Shown piece after piece: positions 26,435 through 35,366 of a stretch of DNA of 64,000 nucleotides. The DNA lies in assembly GCA_964383665.1 (NCBI GenBank), contig CAYLHO010000002.1:141960-205959 (forward strand), written 5' to 3'. Below the pieces are notes generated by a model. The model did no database searches, had not been told where the DNA came from, and saw only the letters and a list, made by a program, of their open reading frames with translations. The DNA comes from UMGS687 sp964383665 (lineage in GTDB: Bacteria; Bacillota; Clostridia; Christensenellales; UBA1242). The position numbers were made by a program, and so were the translations under genes. The number at the start of each line of letters is the position of its first letter. The stretch's first letter is position 1.

Positions 26435-27136
26435 ATGAAAAAGTTTTTATTATCATTTGTTTCATTAATTTTCTCGTCAGTTATGCTTGTTGCGCTAATT
26501 TGCCCGCTTTCAAGTTTCCAAAACAAGTTGAAGGATTCCGGCGAGGATAAAAAATCTTTTGCCCAACAGGTTACAATGCTCGATTTCGTTGAAAGTTTGT
26601 TCGCAAACGAAGAAAAAGCAGATGAAGCCGAGAAAGACTACTTGGCAAAGAATGTTGAAATAACAAATGAAGTTTCAAATGATGATTCAATTTCAAACGA
26701 GAACAAACTTACTGAAATTAATGTCAGGAAATTGAACTCAAGAGAGATTGCGAAACGTGACGTTTTCAATTTTGCAACAATAGAAAATCTTGCAATTGAA
26801 TATGAAATTGCCGGTGGGAATCTAATAACCCAAACAAAAGCTGTTGGCGGGCTTTCAATTGCATTCTTGATTTGTGTTGGGCTTGTTATTGTTGTTAACG
26901 TTTTGGCTTTGCTTATAAGCAGCCCAAAACTTAGAGGTGTTGCCTCGTTCTTAACCTTCCTTGCGTGTCTTTTAAGCATTGCAATTGTTATCGTTTTGGA
27001 AGTTGCATTCAGTGTTACAGGAATTCTTTACACATTATATGCAAAAGCTCTTTGGGCAGGATATGTTGTTATTGCCTACACAGCAGTTTATTTCTTATTC
27101 CGACTTTTCATTAATTCAAAGTTAAAGAAAATGTAA
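26435..27136 (+). CDS. Membrane protein of unknown function in the division cluster
   Basis: The product has 233 residues: an N-terminal signal-like helix (about 3-26), an acidic, charged region (about 35-125) likely outside the membrane, and three C-terminal hydrophobic helices (about 137-160, 167-192, 203-226). I do not recognise a family. It sits between ftsQ and ftsA, with AGGAG before the ATG, its own consensus promoter and its own terminator. It is therefore an independently and strongly expressed single gene inside a division cluster. A role in envelope or division biology is an inference from position only. Confidence 0.7.
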   Translation: MKKFLLSFVSLIFSSVMLVALICPLSSFQNKLKDSGEDKKSFAQQVTMLDFVESLFANEEKADEAEKDYLAKNVEITNEVSNDDSISNENKLTEINVRKLNSREIAKRDVFNFATIENLAIEYEIAGGNLITQTKAVGGLSIAFLICVGLVIVVNVLALLISSPKLRGVASFLTFLACLLSIAIVIVLEVAFSVTGILYTLYAKALWAGYVVIAYTAVYFLFRLFINSKLKKM

Positions 27137-27158
27137 ATTTTAATTTTTAAATTTTAAG

Positions 27159-27190
27159 AAAAACAGTTGACTTTCTCAACTGTTTTTTTT
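27159..27190 (+). terminator. Terminator after the unknown membrane protein
   Basis: AAAAACAGTTGA and TCAACTGTTTTTTTT form the stem around CTTTC, separating this gene from ftsA. Confidence 0.88.
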
Positions 27191-27262
27191 ATAATTATAA
27201 AAAAATTGATTAAATATACATAATCAGTTTGCGCAAAAGAAAAACCAAGGAGAAACGCGAAG

Positions 27263-28417
27263 ATGCAAAAGAAATATGCTGCAATTATGGACATCGGCTC
27301 ATCGAAAATAACCGTTCTAATTGGCCAACAAGGGGTTAACAATTCCTTTGTTATCAAGGGGAAGGGTGAAGCGGACTACGCTGGTTTTTCCGATGGGGAA
27401 TTCCTTGAAATTGACGAGCTTAAATATGCTTGCGGGTTTGCCCTTTCAAAGGCTCAAGAACAAGCAAGAATGAAAGTTGAAGCGCTTTATGTTGGCGTTC
27501 CTGCGGAGTTTTCTTTTTGCGATTGCACAGAAGTTGAAACCTGCTTTAAAAGAAAGGTTAAAATCACGAATGAAGATGTTTCCTATCTATATTCTAAAGC
27601 GCTTAATAAAGAAATTATGAAGTCGAAAACTCTTGTTTCTTGTTCGCCGCTTTGGTTTAAACTTGACGACGGGCGAAGAACTTTTGATTTTGGTCAACAA
27701 AAGACAACATTGCTTCGCGCCAAGGTTAGTTTGATTTATGTTGAGAATTCGTTTATTTCGCTTTTCAATGAAACTTTGGGGCAACTTGGAATTGAATCGG
27801 TTGAATATATTTCTTCCTCTCTTGCCCAAGCAAACTACCTTTTAACGCCGTTTGAACAACAACGTGGAGCAATTATTGTTGACATTGGCTACATAACAAC
27901 AAGTGTTTGTGGAGTTCTTGGAAGTGGGCTTGCCGGATTAAGTGCATTTTCGCTTGGGGGAGCGCACATAAGCGGAGATTTCTGCGAGGGATTTGAAATT
28001 TCCTTTGCAGAAGCCGAACAACTTAAAAAAGAAATTGTGTTAAGTGTAAATTCAAAAAAGGCAGGGAATTATGAGATTAATGTTGAAAATCAAGTTTTGT
28101 TTGTGCCAATTGCTTCTGCAAATGAAATAGTTCGCGAAAGGATTGAAATGATTGCTTCTTTCATCATGCGAAGTTTCCAAAAGTTTTCAGAGCAAAATTT
28201 GGAAAATGCCCAAGTTTACTTGACAGGCGGGGGGCTTTCGTATATAACTGGAGGTAGAGAATACCTTGAAAAATGCCTTGGAAGAGATATAAAACTTCTT
28301 GCTCCAGACGTCCCGGCATTTTCAAAGCCAAATTTTTCAAGTTCGCTTTCAGTTTTGAGCGAAGCGCTTAAAAAACAAGTTAAAACCACAAATTGGTTCA
28401 CAAAATTATTTAATTAA
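27263..28417 (+). CDS. ftsA: Cell-division protein FtsA
   Basis: The 384-residue protein belongs to the actin-like ATPase family. It opens with AAIMDIGSSKITVLIG (phosphate 1), has IIVDIGYITTSV (phosphate 2, near 212) and a late adenosine motif VYLTGGGLSYI. The FtsA-specific 1C subdomain lies between phosphate 1 and 2. The C-terminus NWFTKLFN is an amphipathic membrane-targeting helix, as in other FtsA proteins. FtsA anchors FtsZ filaments to the membrane. It is 10 bp upstream of ftsZ and has an AGGAG ribosome site. Confidence 0.92.
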   Translation: MQKKYAAIMDIGSSKITVLIGQQGVNNSFVIKGKGEADYAGFSDGEFLEIDELKYACGFALSKAQEQARMKVEALYVGVPAEFSFCDCTEVETCFKRKVKITNEDVSYLYSKALNKEIMKSKTLVSCSPLWFKLDDGRRTFDFGQQKTTLLRAKVSLIYVENSFISLFNETLGQLGIESVEYISSSLAQANYLLTPFEQQRGAIIVDIGYITTSVCGVLGSGLAGLSAFSLGGAHISGDFCEGFEISFAEAEQLKKEIVLSVNSKKAGNYEINVENQVLFVPIASANEIVRERIEMIASFIMRSFQKFSEQNLENAQVYLTGGGLSYITGGREYLEKCLGRDIKLLAPDVPAFSKPNFSSSLSVLSEALKKQVKTTNWFTKLFN

Positions 28418-28427
28418 GGAGAAATTT

Positions 28428-29633
28428 ATGTATTCAGAAAACAGCATTGGCCCAGTTGCCAACATTAAAGTTGTTGGAATTGGTGGAGGCGGAAACAACG
28501 CCGTTAACCGCATGATTAATGCGAACATAACAAGCGCACAATTTGTTGCAATTAACACAGATAAACAAGCGCTTTTAATGAGCAAGGCAGATTTACGCCT
28601 TCAAATTGGTGAAAAATTAACAAGAGGACTTGGCGCAGGCGCCGATCCTGAAGTTGGTCAAAAAGCTGCCGAGGAAAGCAAAGCAAGCATAACAGAAATG
28701 CTTAAGGATTCCGACCTTGTTTTCATAACCGCAGGAATGGGCGGAGGAACAGGAACGGGAGCTGCTCCTGTTGTTGCTCAAATCGCAAAAGACATGGGAA
28801 TTTTAACAATTGCTGTTGTAACAAAACCTTTTAATTTTGAAGGCAGAAAGAGAATGGAAAATGCTGAAAGAGGATTGGAAGGGCTTAGAAAATATGTTGA
28901 CACATTGGTTGTTATTCCAAACGACAAGTTGTTGAAACTTGTTCCAAAAGGAACGCCAATTGTTGAGGCATTCCGCTATGCAGACGATGTTTTACGTCAA
29001 GGAATTCAAGGAATTTCCGACTTAATTGTAACTCCAAGCTTAATCAACCTCGACTTTGCCGATGTACGTTCAATCATGAAAAACAAAGGCCTTGCCCACA
29101 TGGGAATTGGTCGCGGAAAAGGCGAAAACAAAACAATTGAGGCTGTTCGTCAAGCTGTTTCAAGTCCACTTCTTGAAACAACAATTGAAGGCGCAACGGG
29201 TGTTTTGATTAACGTTAAGGGCGGAAACGACTTGCCTCTTGATGAAGTTTATGAGGCTGTTGACCTTGTTAAGGAAGTTGTTGACGAAACTGGAAACATC
29301 ATTTTCGGTGCTGCAATTGACGAGGCAATGAATGATGAAGTTGAAATAACAATCATTGCAACAGGCTTTAAAGGAACACCAGACGAAGAACCTGAAGTTG
29401 AAAAAGCACGTGAAGACGTTCAAGCATATGGAAGTTTCGACAAGGAAAAATATGACCAATATGTTCAAAAGAACGAAACAAACGCTCTTGGACTTGGCGT
29501 TAGAAGAGTTGTTGAGGAAAGACGTCCAGAACCTGAACTAGAAATTGTTGAAGAACCAATTCAAACTTCAAGAATTTCAATTCGCGAAGCCGACATTCCT
29601 CCATTCCTTAGAAAAATTAAAAAAGACAGATAG
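28428..29633 (+). CDS. ftsZ: Cell-division GTPase FtsZ
   Basis: The 401-residue tubulin homologue has the N-terminal GGGGNNAVNRM loop and the tubulin signature GMGGGTGTGAAP (about 104-115) that binds GTP. The T7-loop region follows with NLDFADVRSIM. The variable linker (about 320-380) is acidic, and the protein ends with DIPPFLRKIKKDR, the conserved tail that binds FtsA and other partners. It polymerises into the division ring. It follows ftsA with AAGGAG and is closed by a terminator. Confidence 0.97.
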   Translation: MYSENSIGPVANIKVVGIGGGGNNAVNRMINANITSAQFVAINTDKQALLMSKADLRLQIGEKLTRGLGAGADPEVGQKAAEESKASITEMLKDSDLVFITAGMGGGTGTGAAPVVAQIAKDMGILTIAVVTKPFNFEGRKRMENAERGLEGLRKYVDTLVVIPNDKLLKLVPKGTPIVEAFRYADDVLRQGIQGISDLIVTPSLINLDFADVRSIMKNKGLAHMGIGRGKGENKTIEAVRQAVSSPLLETTIEGATGVLINVKGGNDLPLDEVYEAVDLVKEVVDETGNIIFGAAIDEAMNDEVEITIIATGFKGTPDEEPEVEKAREDVQAYGSFDKEKYDQYVQKNETNALGLGVRRVVEERRPEPELEIVEEPIQTSRISIREADIPPFLRKIKKDR

Positions 29634-29634
29634 A

Positions 29635-29660
29635 AAGCAGGGCAGATGCCCTGTTTTTTT
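29635..29660 (+). terminator. Terminator of ftsA-ftsZ
   Basis: CAGGGCA and TGCCCTG form a compact stem followed by T7, starting a few bases after the ftsZ stop. Confidence 0.88.
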
Positions 29661-29688
29661 GTTGCAAAAACAAATAAAAATTATTGTT

Positions 29689-29716
29689 TTGTTTGAAATA
29701 AAAATTGTGGTAAAAT
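29689..29716 (+). promoter_or_regulatory. Promoter giving a leaderless gpmI mRNA
   Basis: TTGTTT (29689-29694) and TAAAAT (29711-29716) are 16 bases apart. The ATG starts at 29723, seven bases after the -10, so the predicted transcript starts at the initiation codon. No ribosome site precedes it. Confidence 0.5.
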
Positions 29717-29722
29717 TCTTGT

Positions 29723-31246
29723 ATGATAACAATGACAATTTTAGATGGTTATGGCGAAAGAAACGAAAAAGAAGGGAATGCAATTTTCGGAAATTCACCT
29801 AACATAAACAAACTCAAAAAATCTTTCCCAAATTGTTTGCTTGAGGCAAGCGGAAAGGCTGTTGGGCTTTCGGAAGGGCAAATGGGAAACAGCGAAACTG
29901 GGCATTTAAACCTTGGAAGTGGGCGTGTTGTTTTTCAAGACCTTGAAAGGATTAATCAGGCAATTGAGAACTGCTCGTTTCAAAAGAATGAGGTTATAAA
30001 AGAAGCTGCGGCTTATGCTAAAAAGAACAAAAGCAATGTCCATGTTATGGGGCTTTGTTCAAACGGCGGAATTCACAGCAAAATTGAGCATGCAAAACAA
30101 CTTATTCTTTCACTAAAAAAGTTGGGAGTTAAGAAAGTATATTTCCATGCGTTCCTTGATGGACGCGACACTCCAATTGACAGCGGAATTGGTTATTTTG
30201 GCGAAGTTTCTCGTTTTCTTAAAGAAGAGGAAATTGGCGAAGTTATAACTGTTTCAGGGCGTGTTTACGCAATGGACAGAGAGCAGCGCTTCGAGCGAGT
30301 TCAACGTGTTTATAACATGCTAACAGGAACAGGGGCGGAAGGATATAACGAGGTTTCAAATCTTCGAAAAGCAATTGAAAACAACTATAACAAAGGTGTT
30401 TACGATGAATTTATGCCCCCAATAAAACTTGTTGGAAGCCCGGATATTGAAAGCGGAGATGTTATTATTTCCTATAACTTTCGAACCGACAGAATGCGCG
30501 AATTGATTTCTGCACTTTCTCAAAAAAATTTTAAGGCATTTGAACGCAAAAAACTTGAAAATCTTTATGTTGCAACCATGACGGAATATGACAAAACATT
30601 CAAAAACATAAATGTTATTTTTAAACCAGAAAAAATTAAAAACTGTCTTTCTGAGGTTCTTGCGAAAAACAATTTAAAACAACTTCGAATTGCTGAAACA
30701 ACGAAATATGCGCATGTGACCTTCTTTTTCAACGGAGGAATTGAAAAACCTTTTCAAGGAGAGGAAAGAAGTCTTGTTGAAAGCATTAATGTTCAAAATT
30801 TTTCCTCTGTTCCAAAAATGAGAGCAAAGGAAATTACGCAAAGGGCAATTTCGGCAATTAAGAGCAAAAAATATGACTTTATATTAATCAATCTTTCAAA
30901 TCCCGACATGATTGGACACACTGGCGATTTCAACGCGGCAAAAAAAGCGATTAAATTTGTTGATAAATGCGCCAATCAAATTGTTAAGGCAACCCTTAAA
31001 TTTGGAGGCGATGCAATTGTTACGGCGGACCATGGGAACGCGGAACTCATGTTTGAGAACGGAAAAGTTGTTACCTCCCACACAACCAATCCTGTTCCAT
31101 TCATTCTTGCAAGCAAACGTTTAAAAAATTGCGAGTTAAAAGAGCATGGGAAACTTGGAAACGTTGCTCCAACAATTTTGGAGTTGTTTGGGATTAAAAA
31201 ACCAAAAGAAATGACGGAAAATTCGCTTTTAATTAATAAAAATTGA
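29723..31246 (+). CDS. gpmI: 2,3-bisphosphoglycerate-independent phosphoglycerate mutase
   Basis: This 507-residue metalloenzyme interconverts 3- and 2-phosphoglycerate in glycolysis. It has the N-terminal metal site DGYG, the phosphoserine loop GNSETGH with Ser57, a HAFLDGRDTP segment in the substrate domain, and the C-terminal metal residues NPDMIGHTGD and TADHGNAE typical of the alkaline-phosphatase superfamily. The size is normal for the family. It is a single gene; no enolase or other glycolytic gene is adjacent. The start is preceded by a -10 element and not by a Shine-Dalgarno site. Confidence 0.95.
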   Translation: MITMTILDGYGERNEKEGNAIFGNSPNINKLKKSFPNCLLEASGKAVGLSEGQMGNSETGHLNLGSGRVVFQDLERINQAIENCSFQKNEVIKEAAAYAKKNKSNVHVMGLCSNGGIHSKIEHAKQLILSLKKLGVKKVYFHAFLDGRDTPIDSGIGYFGEVSRFLKEEEIGEVITVSGRVYAMDREQRFERVQRVYNMLTGTGAEGYNEVSNLRKAIENNYNKGVYDEFMPPIKLVGSPDIESGDVIISYNFRTDRMRELISALSQKNFKAFERKKLENLYVATMTEYDKTFKNINVIFKPEKIKNCLSEVLAKNNLKQLRIAETTKYAHVTFFFNGGIEKPFQGEERSLVESINVQNFSSVPKMRAKEITQRAISAIKSKKYDFILINLSNPDMIGHTGDFNAAKKAIKFVDKCANQIVKATLKFGGDAIVTADHGNAELMFENGKVVTSHTTNPVPFILASKRLKNCELKEHGKLGNVAPTILELFGIKKPKEMTENSLLINKN

Positions 31247-31254
31247 ATTTTATT

Positions 31255-31282
31255 TTGTTATTAATTTATAATTGTATATAAT
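31255..31282 (+). promoter_or_regulatory. Promoter of the VirB4-like gene
   Basis: TTGTTA (31255-31260) and TATAAT (31277-31282) are 16 bases apart, about 43 bases before the ATG. Confidence 0.55.
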
Positions 31283-31325
31283 AATATTTAGTTAAAGTTA
31301 CTAAAAATTGGCAATTGGAGGCTCT

Positions 31326-34007
31326 ATGAGAATTATTCCAAGAAAAATTAAGGTTAAAACAGAGTTTATTAAAGGTGTTACGTTAACCGACATCATCTTT
31401 GCATTTATTGGTGTTGGTGTTGCGGTTGCGCTTTTCACTGCTAACTTTCCATATCACGTTTGGGTTGGGGTTGGCTGGCTTATTGTTGCCTTCAGCCTTT
31501 TCCTTCCGGTTGCCGATGGAATTAGATTTTATTACACGTTAGGATATTTGTTTAGGTTTTTTGCGCAAAAGAAAAAATATTCGAAAGACGCAAAAAAAGA
31601 AAGCTCAAACATCTCAACAATAATTCCTTTTGTTGGGTTCGAGCAAGACAGATTTATTAACTATAAAGATTACTATGCGCAAGTTATTGAAATCACACCT
31701 GTTGAGTTCGGACTTTTGAATGAGTTTAAGCAAAACATGCTTATTGAAACATTTGCAAATGCGCTTCGTCGTTTAACCGAAACGCAAACCGCAAACATAA
31801 TTAAACTTAGCAAAGCAATGATTCTCGACAACTATGTTTATGTTGAGGACAGAAAGTATGATTCCCTTCTCGACCTTCAAATTGAAGGGGAAATGACTGC
31901 AAAAGAAGTTGAAGCGAGAGCAGGAATTTTTGAGGACAGGGTTTCACGTGTTGAATCCATGAACCGCCAAGAAAAAGTTTATAAAGATTACTATTATTTC
32001 GTTGTTTATGGAAAAGATAAAGAAATTTTGGAAACAACAATCAACGGAATTATGACAACGCTTTCAAATTCCGTAACTCCAATGACAACGAAGAAGTTGG
32101 CAGGACGCGAACTTGTTGTTTTTGTTAAAGCAACCTTTGGAAAAGAATTTGATGAAAGAGAACTTGATTCAATTGCAATGGATAAGTATTACGATTGGGC
32201 AGTTCCAAAAGAACTTAAATTTAAAGCCGCTGGTTACACTGTTGATGGAAGAGGCTATCGACAATTTGTTGTTAACGACTATCCTCTTAACGTTCCAAAT
32301 GCTTGGGGATTTAATTTCTTTTCGCAGGACAGAACAAAAGTTATTGTTAAAATTAAGCCTGTTCAAAAGTTGAAAGCTGAACGAAACATCGATAAGGCAA
32401 TTATGGAAATGGAAAGTAAGGCAGCTTATTCAGCAAAGAGCAGTAGGGTTATTGAAAACGAAACCCACAGAGAAACGCTGAAACAACTTCTTGTTAGCCT
32501 TAAAAACAACAATGAACAACTTTTTGATGTTAACACCTACGTAATTTGTGAGGAGGCGGCAAGAAAAGAAGTTAAAGCAATCTTGAAACAAGAAGGCTTT
32601 AAAATTTCTGAATTGTTTGGTCGACAAGTTGATGGGTTCATAAGCTCAAACATTTCAATGAGAGATAACATCAAAGATACAATGCGTGGAATGCCAACAA
32701 CAACTCTTGCAGCAATTTTCCCATTCATTTCGGGGGCGCTTCAAGATAAAGATGGGTTCTATATTGGATATAATGAATACCCAATTTTCGTTGACTTCTT
32801 TGTTAGAAACAGAGACAGAGTTAACAGCAACATGATGATTGTTGGTAAATCTGGTTCGGGAAAATCTTTCGCAACAAAAACTTTGCTTTCAAACTTTGCT
32901 GCGGATAACACAAAAATATTTATTCTTGACCCAGAAGATGAATATACAGTTCTTGCAGGGAATTTGCATGGAAAAGTTATTGATGTTGGGTCTTCATCGA
33001 TGGGAATTATTAATCCTTTTCACATAATGACAACTCTTAAAGACGACATTAAAGATGTTTCGGAAGTTTACGACGAAGAAGATGAAAAGGAAGAAGATAA
33101 CGGAAAGCTCAAACTTAAAGAATCAACCGACACATTTTCAACCCACCTTCAATTCGTTGAGCAGTTCTTTAAGGTTATTCTTAATGGAATGGACAGCGAT
33201 TCGTTTGAGGCTCTTAACTCGCTTGTTGTTGAAATGTATAACGAAAAGGGAATCGATTCAAACACCGATCTTGAAAAACTCAAGCCAGAGGATTATCCAA
33301 TCTTTGATGACCTTTACAGAATTATTCTTGATCGCGTTGAAAAAGAAACCGACGAATATCACAAACGCAATTTGTTAACAATTCAAACATACATCAAGAA
33401 ATTTGCAACTGGGGGAAGAAACAGTAATCTTTGGAATGGTCCAACCTCAATAAGCACAAAAGAAAATTTCGTTTCCTTTAACTTCCGTTCTCTTCTTGCA
33501 AACAGAAACGAGGTTATTGCGAACGCACAAATGCTTTTGATATTTAAATATTTGGATAATGAAATTATTAAAAATCGTGACTTCAACATTCGTTTTAAAA
33601 CCAACAGAAAAATTATTGTTGCCGTTGACGAAGCCCACATTTTCATTAATCCAGAATATCCAATTGCTTTGGATTTCATGGCGCAAATGGCAAAACGTAT
33701 TCGTAAGTATTCAGGAATGCAAATTGTTATTACGCAAAACATTAAGGACTTCGTTGGAACTCCGGAAATTCAACGTCAATCAACGGCTGTTATTAACGCC
33801 AGCCAATACTCAATGATTTTCTCACTTTCGCCAAACGACTTGAACGACCTTGTTGAGTTGTATCGAAAATCGGGGGAAATCAACAACGAGGAACAAAACA
33901 GCATCGTTACGGCTGGGGTTGGTCAGTGTTTCTTCATAACTGGGGCAATGAACCGAACCATGATGCAAATTGAAGCACCAGATTCAATAAGAAAGATATT
34001 TGAATAA
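31326..34007 (+). CDS. PrgI-like membrane segment fused to VirB4/TraC-type ATPase
   Basis: The start is ATG at 31326, five bases after GGAGG (an upstream TTG at 31308 contains no better site), giving 893 residues. The N-terminus has two membrane helices (about 22-40 and 45-63) resembling the PrgI protein of conjugation systems. The rest is a VirB4-type ATPase: Walker A GKSGSGKS (about 507-514), FILDPEDEYTVLAG, Walker B IIVAVDEAH (near 768) and the ITQNIKDF motif with a C-terminal IEAPDSIRKIFE. These ATPases energise type IV secretion. No other T4SS, relaxase or coupling-protein gene is in the window, so it is either a relic or a chromosomal secretion ATPase with partners elsewhere. Confidence 0.85.
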   Translation: MRIIPRKIKVKTEFIKGVTLTDIIFAFIGVGVAVALFTANFPYHVWVGVGWLIVAFSLFLPVADGIRFYYTLGYLFRFFAQKKKYSKDAKKESSNISTIIPFVGFEQDRFINYKDYYAQVIEITPVEFGLLNEFKQNMLIETFANALRRLTETQTANIIKLSKAMILDNYVYVEDRKYDSLLDLQIEGEMTAKEVEARAGIFEDRVSRVESMNRQEKVYKDYYYFVVYGKDKEILETTINGIMTTLSNSVTPMTTKKLAGRELVVFVKATFGKEFDERELDSIAMDKYYDWAVPKELKFKAAGYTVDGRGYRQFVVNDYPLNVPNAWGFNFFSQDRTKVIVKIKPVQKLKAERNIDKAIMEMESKAAYSAKSSRVIENETHRETLKQLLVSLKNNNEQLFDVNTYVICEEAARKEVKAILKQEGFKISELFGRQVDGFISSNISMRDNIKDTMRGMPTTTLAAIFPFISGALQDKDGFYIGYNEYPIFVDFFVRNRDRVNSNMMIVGKSGSGKSFATKTLLSNFAADNTKIFILDPEDEYTVLAGNLHGKVIDVGSSSMGIINPFHIMTTLKDDIKDVSEVYDEEDEKEEDNGKLKLKESTDTFSTHLQFVEQFFKVILNGMDSDSFEALNSLVVEMYNEKGIDSNTDLEKLKPEDYPIFDDLYRIILDRVEKETDEYHKRNLLTIQTYIKKFATGGRNSNLWNGPTSISTKENFVSFNFRSLLANRNEVIANAQMLLIFKYLDNEIIKNRDFNIRFKTNRKIIVAVDEAHIFINPEYPIALDFMAQMAKRIRKYSGMQIVITQNIKDFVGTPEIQRQSTAVINASQYSMIFSLSPNDLNDLVELYRKSGEINNEEQNSIVTAGVGQCFFITGAMNRTMMQIEAPDSIRKIFE

Positions 34008-34008
34008 T

Positions 34009-34039
34009 AAAAAAAACTCGCATTGTTGCGAGTTTTTTT
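34009..34039. terminator. Bidirectional terminator between virB4-like gene and greA
   Basis: AAACTCGCA and TGCGAGTTT form the stem around TTGT with flanking A and T runs, between two convergent genes. Confidence 0.87.
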
Positions 34040-34050
34040 ATGAAATCTAA

Positions 34051-34521
34051 TTAGGCTTTGATTGAAAGAATTTTATATTCAATTTCTCCGCCTGGGGTTG
34101 TAACTGTAACGGTTTCACCTTTTTTCTTTCCAAGAAGAGCTCTTCCAACAGGACTTTCGTTTGAAATCAATCCTTTAAGAGGGTCGCTTTCGGTTGAACC
34201 AATAATTTGATATTCAACTTCTTCTTCGAAAGTTTCGTCGTAGAGTTTAACAGTGCAACCAACGGAAACACTGCTTGTTGAAAGATCTTTTTTGTTAATT
34301 ATTTCGCAGTTACGAAGTTTAACTTCAATTTCAGCAATTTCTGCTTCAATTTGACCTTGTTCTTCTTTTGCTGCGTCATATTCTGCGTTTTCTGAAAGAT
34401 CACCAAATTCTCTTGCAATTCCAATTTTCTTTGTTACTTCTGGTCTTCTAACAGTTTTTAATTCAACGAGTCTTTCCTCGAGTTGTTTTTTGCCTTCTGG
34501 TGTTAAAAATGTTTTTTCCAT
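34051..34521 (-). CDS. greA: Transcription elongation factor GreA
   Basis: This 156-residue protein has the N-terminal coiled coil with the acidic tip (IAREFGDLSENAEYDAAKEEQ) that enters the RNA polymerase secondary channel to stimulate transcript cleavage. The C-terminal globular part includes NESPVGRALLGKKKGETVTVTTPGG, the usual GreA signature. AGGAGG precedes the ATG. The mRNA leader carries a hairpin with a U-run (34539-34572), which may control expression. Confidence 0.96.
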   Translation of the reverse strand: MEKTFLTPEGKKQLEERLVELKTVRRPEVTKKIGIAREFGDLSENAEYDAAKEEQGQIEAEIAEIEVKLRNCEIINKKDLSTSSVSVGCTVKLYDETFEEEVEYQIIGSTESDPLKGLISNESPVGRALLGKKKGETVTVTTPGGEIEYKILSIKA

Positions 34522-34538
34522 TCTGTCCTCCTGTTAAT

Positions 34539-34572
34539 AAAAAGAAGAGCCATTGATAAATCAATGTTCTTC
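34539..34572 (-). promoter_or_regulatory. Possible attenuator hairpin in the greA leader
   Basis: On the minus strand GAAGA and TCTTC enclose CATTGA/TCAATG with a four-base loop and a small internal loop, and the hairpin is followed by T5. It begins just after the predicted greA start site and ends before the AGGAGG ribosome site, so it looks like an intrinsic terminator placed inside the leader. Confidence 0.55.
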
Positions 34573-34584
34573 AAAAGCAGATAG

Positions 34585-34613
34585 ATAATACACCAATCGA
34601 ATTAACATGTCAA
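34585..34613 (-). promoter_or_regulatory. Promoter of greA
   Basis: On the minus strand TTGACA (34613-34608) is followed after exactly 17 bases by TATTAT (34590-34585). Transcription should start near 34578. Confidence 0.75.
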
Positions 34614-34671
34614 CTAATTTTTTTGAGATTATCCACTTATTTTTTATTTATATTCAACTTAAGCAAAATTA

Positions 34672-34887
34672 TTAAAGATCTTGCGAAAAATCGCTGCCGG
34701 AATTATCCTTGTGAATTGATTTTTCATAGGTTGAAAGTATGTTTAAAAGCTGACGTTTTGTTTTTCCCGCAAAAATTGCTTTAATTTCTGGAGAATCAGG
34801 ATTGTTTCCTCCAATTTCGCAAATTTTGTTAACAAGATCTTGTTTTGTTTCTTTCTTTCCAAGATTTTTTGAGTTAAAACCGTTCAT
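34672..34887 (-). CDS. Small helical protein of unknown function
   Basis: The start is ATG at 34887, seven bases after AAGGAAGG (an upstream TTG at 34893 is closer to the site and less likely). This gives 71 residues without signal or membrane segment. The sequence LVNKICEIGG...PEIKAIFAGKTKRQLLNILSTYEKS looks like a compact helical bundle. I do not recognise the family. It lies between greA and rimI on the same strand, with its own ribosome site. Confidence 0.6.
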   Translation of the reverse strand: MNGFNSKNLGKKETKQDLVNKICEIGGNNPDSPEIKAIFAGKTKRQLLNILSTYEKSIHKDNSGSDFSQDL

Positions 34888-34949
34888 TATCAAACCTTCC
34901 TTATATTTTTATTTTAGTATCTATTTAAACAAAAAGCAAGAAAAATTTT

Positions 34950-35366
34950 TTACTTTTCAAAAATCAACGCGTCTTCGCCGTTTGAGTAGTATTTTTTACG
35001 TTCATATTTTTGAGCGTATCCACAGGACATGTAAAAATTTTGCGCGGCAGAATTGCTTTCTCTAACTTCAAACCAAATTTTCTTGCCAAGTTTTTCAAGA
35101 GATGAAAGAAGAGATTTGCCAATTCCGTTTCGTTTATAACTTTCTTTTGTTGCAATCAAAAGGAGATTGATATCGTCGAAATTGTCTTGAGCAATTAAAA
35201 AGCCAACGACCTCTTCTTTTTCCTTTGCAATAAAAAACAGAGAGGAAGGGGAGGAAAGTGAACTTTCAAACTGGTTTAAATTCCAACTTTCGTTTCCAAA
35301 TTGTTCATTTGAAATTTCCAAAACTTGTTTAAGGTCTTCCTTTGAAACGCTATTTTGAATTTGCAT
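34950..35366 (-). CDS. rimI: Ribosomal-protein-alanine N-acetyltransferase-like GNAT enzyme
   Basis: This 138-residue GNAT-fold protein has acetyl-CoA-binding motif A in YKRNGIGKSLLSSLE and motif B-like EVRESNSAAQNFYMSCGY, as in RimI. RimI-type enzymes acetylate protein N-termini, classically ribosomal protein S18. The gene overlaps the end of tsaB by 17 bases, and the tsaE-tsaB-rimI order is a very common bacterial arrangement, which strengthens the call. Confidence 0.87.
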   Translation of the reverse strand: MQIQNSVSKEDLKQVLEISNEQFGNESWNLNQFESSLSSPSSLFFIAKEKEEVVGFLIAQDNFDDINLLLIATKESYKRNGIGKSLLSSLEKLGKKIWFEVRESNSAAQNFYMSCGYAQKYERKKYYSNGEDALIFEK

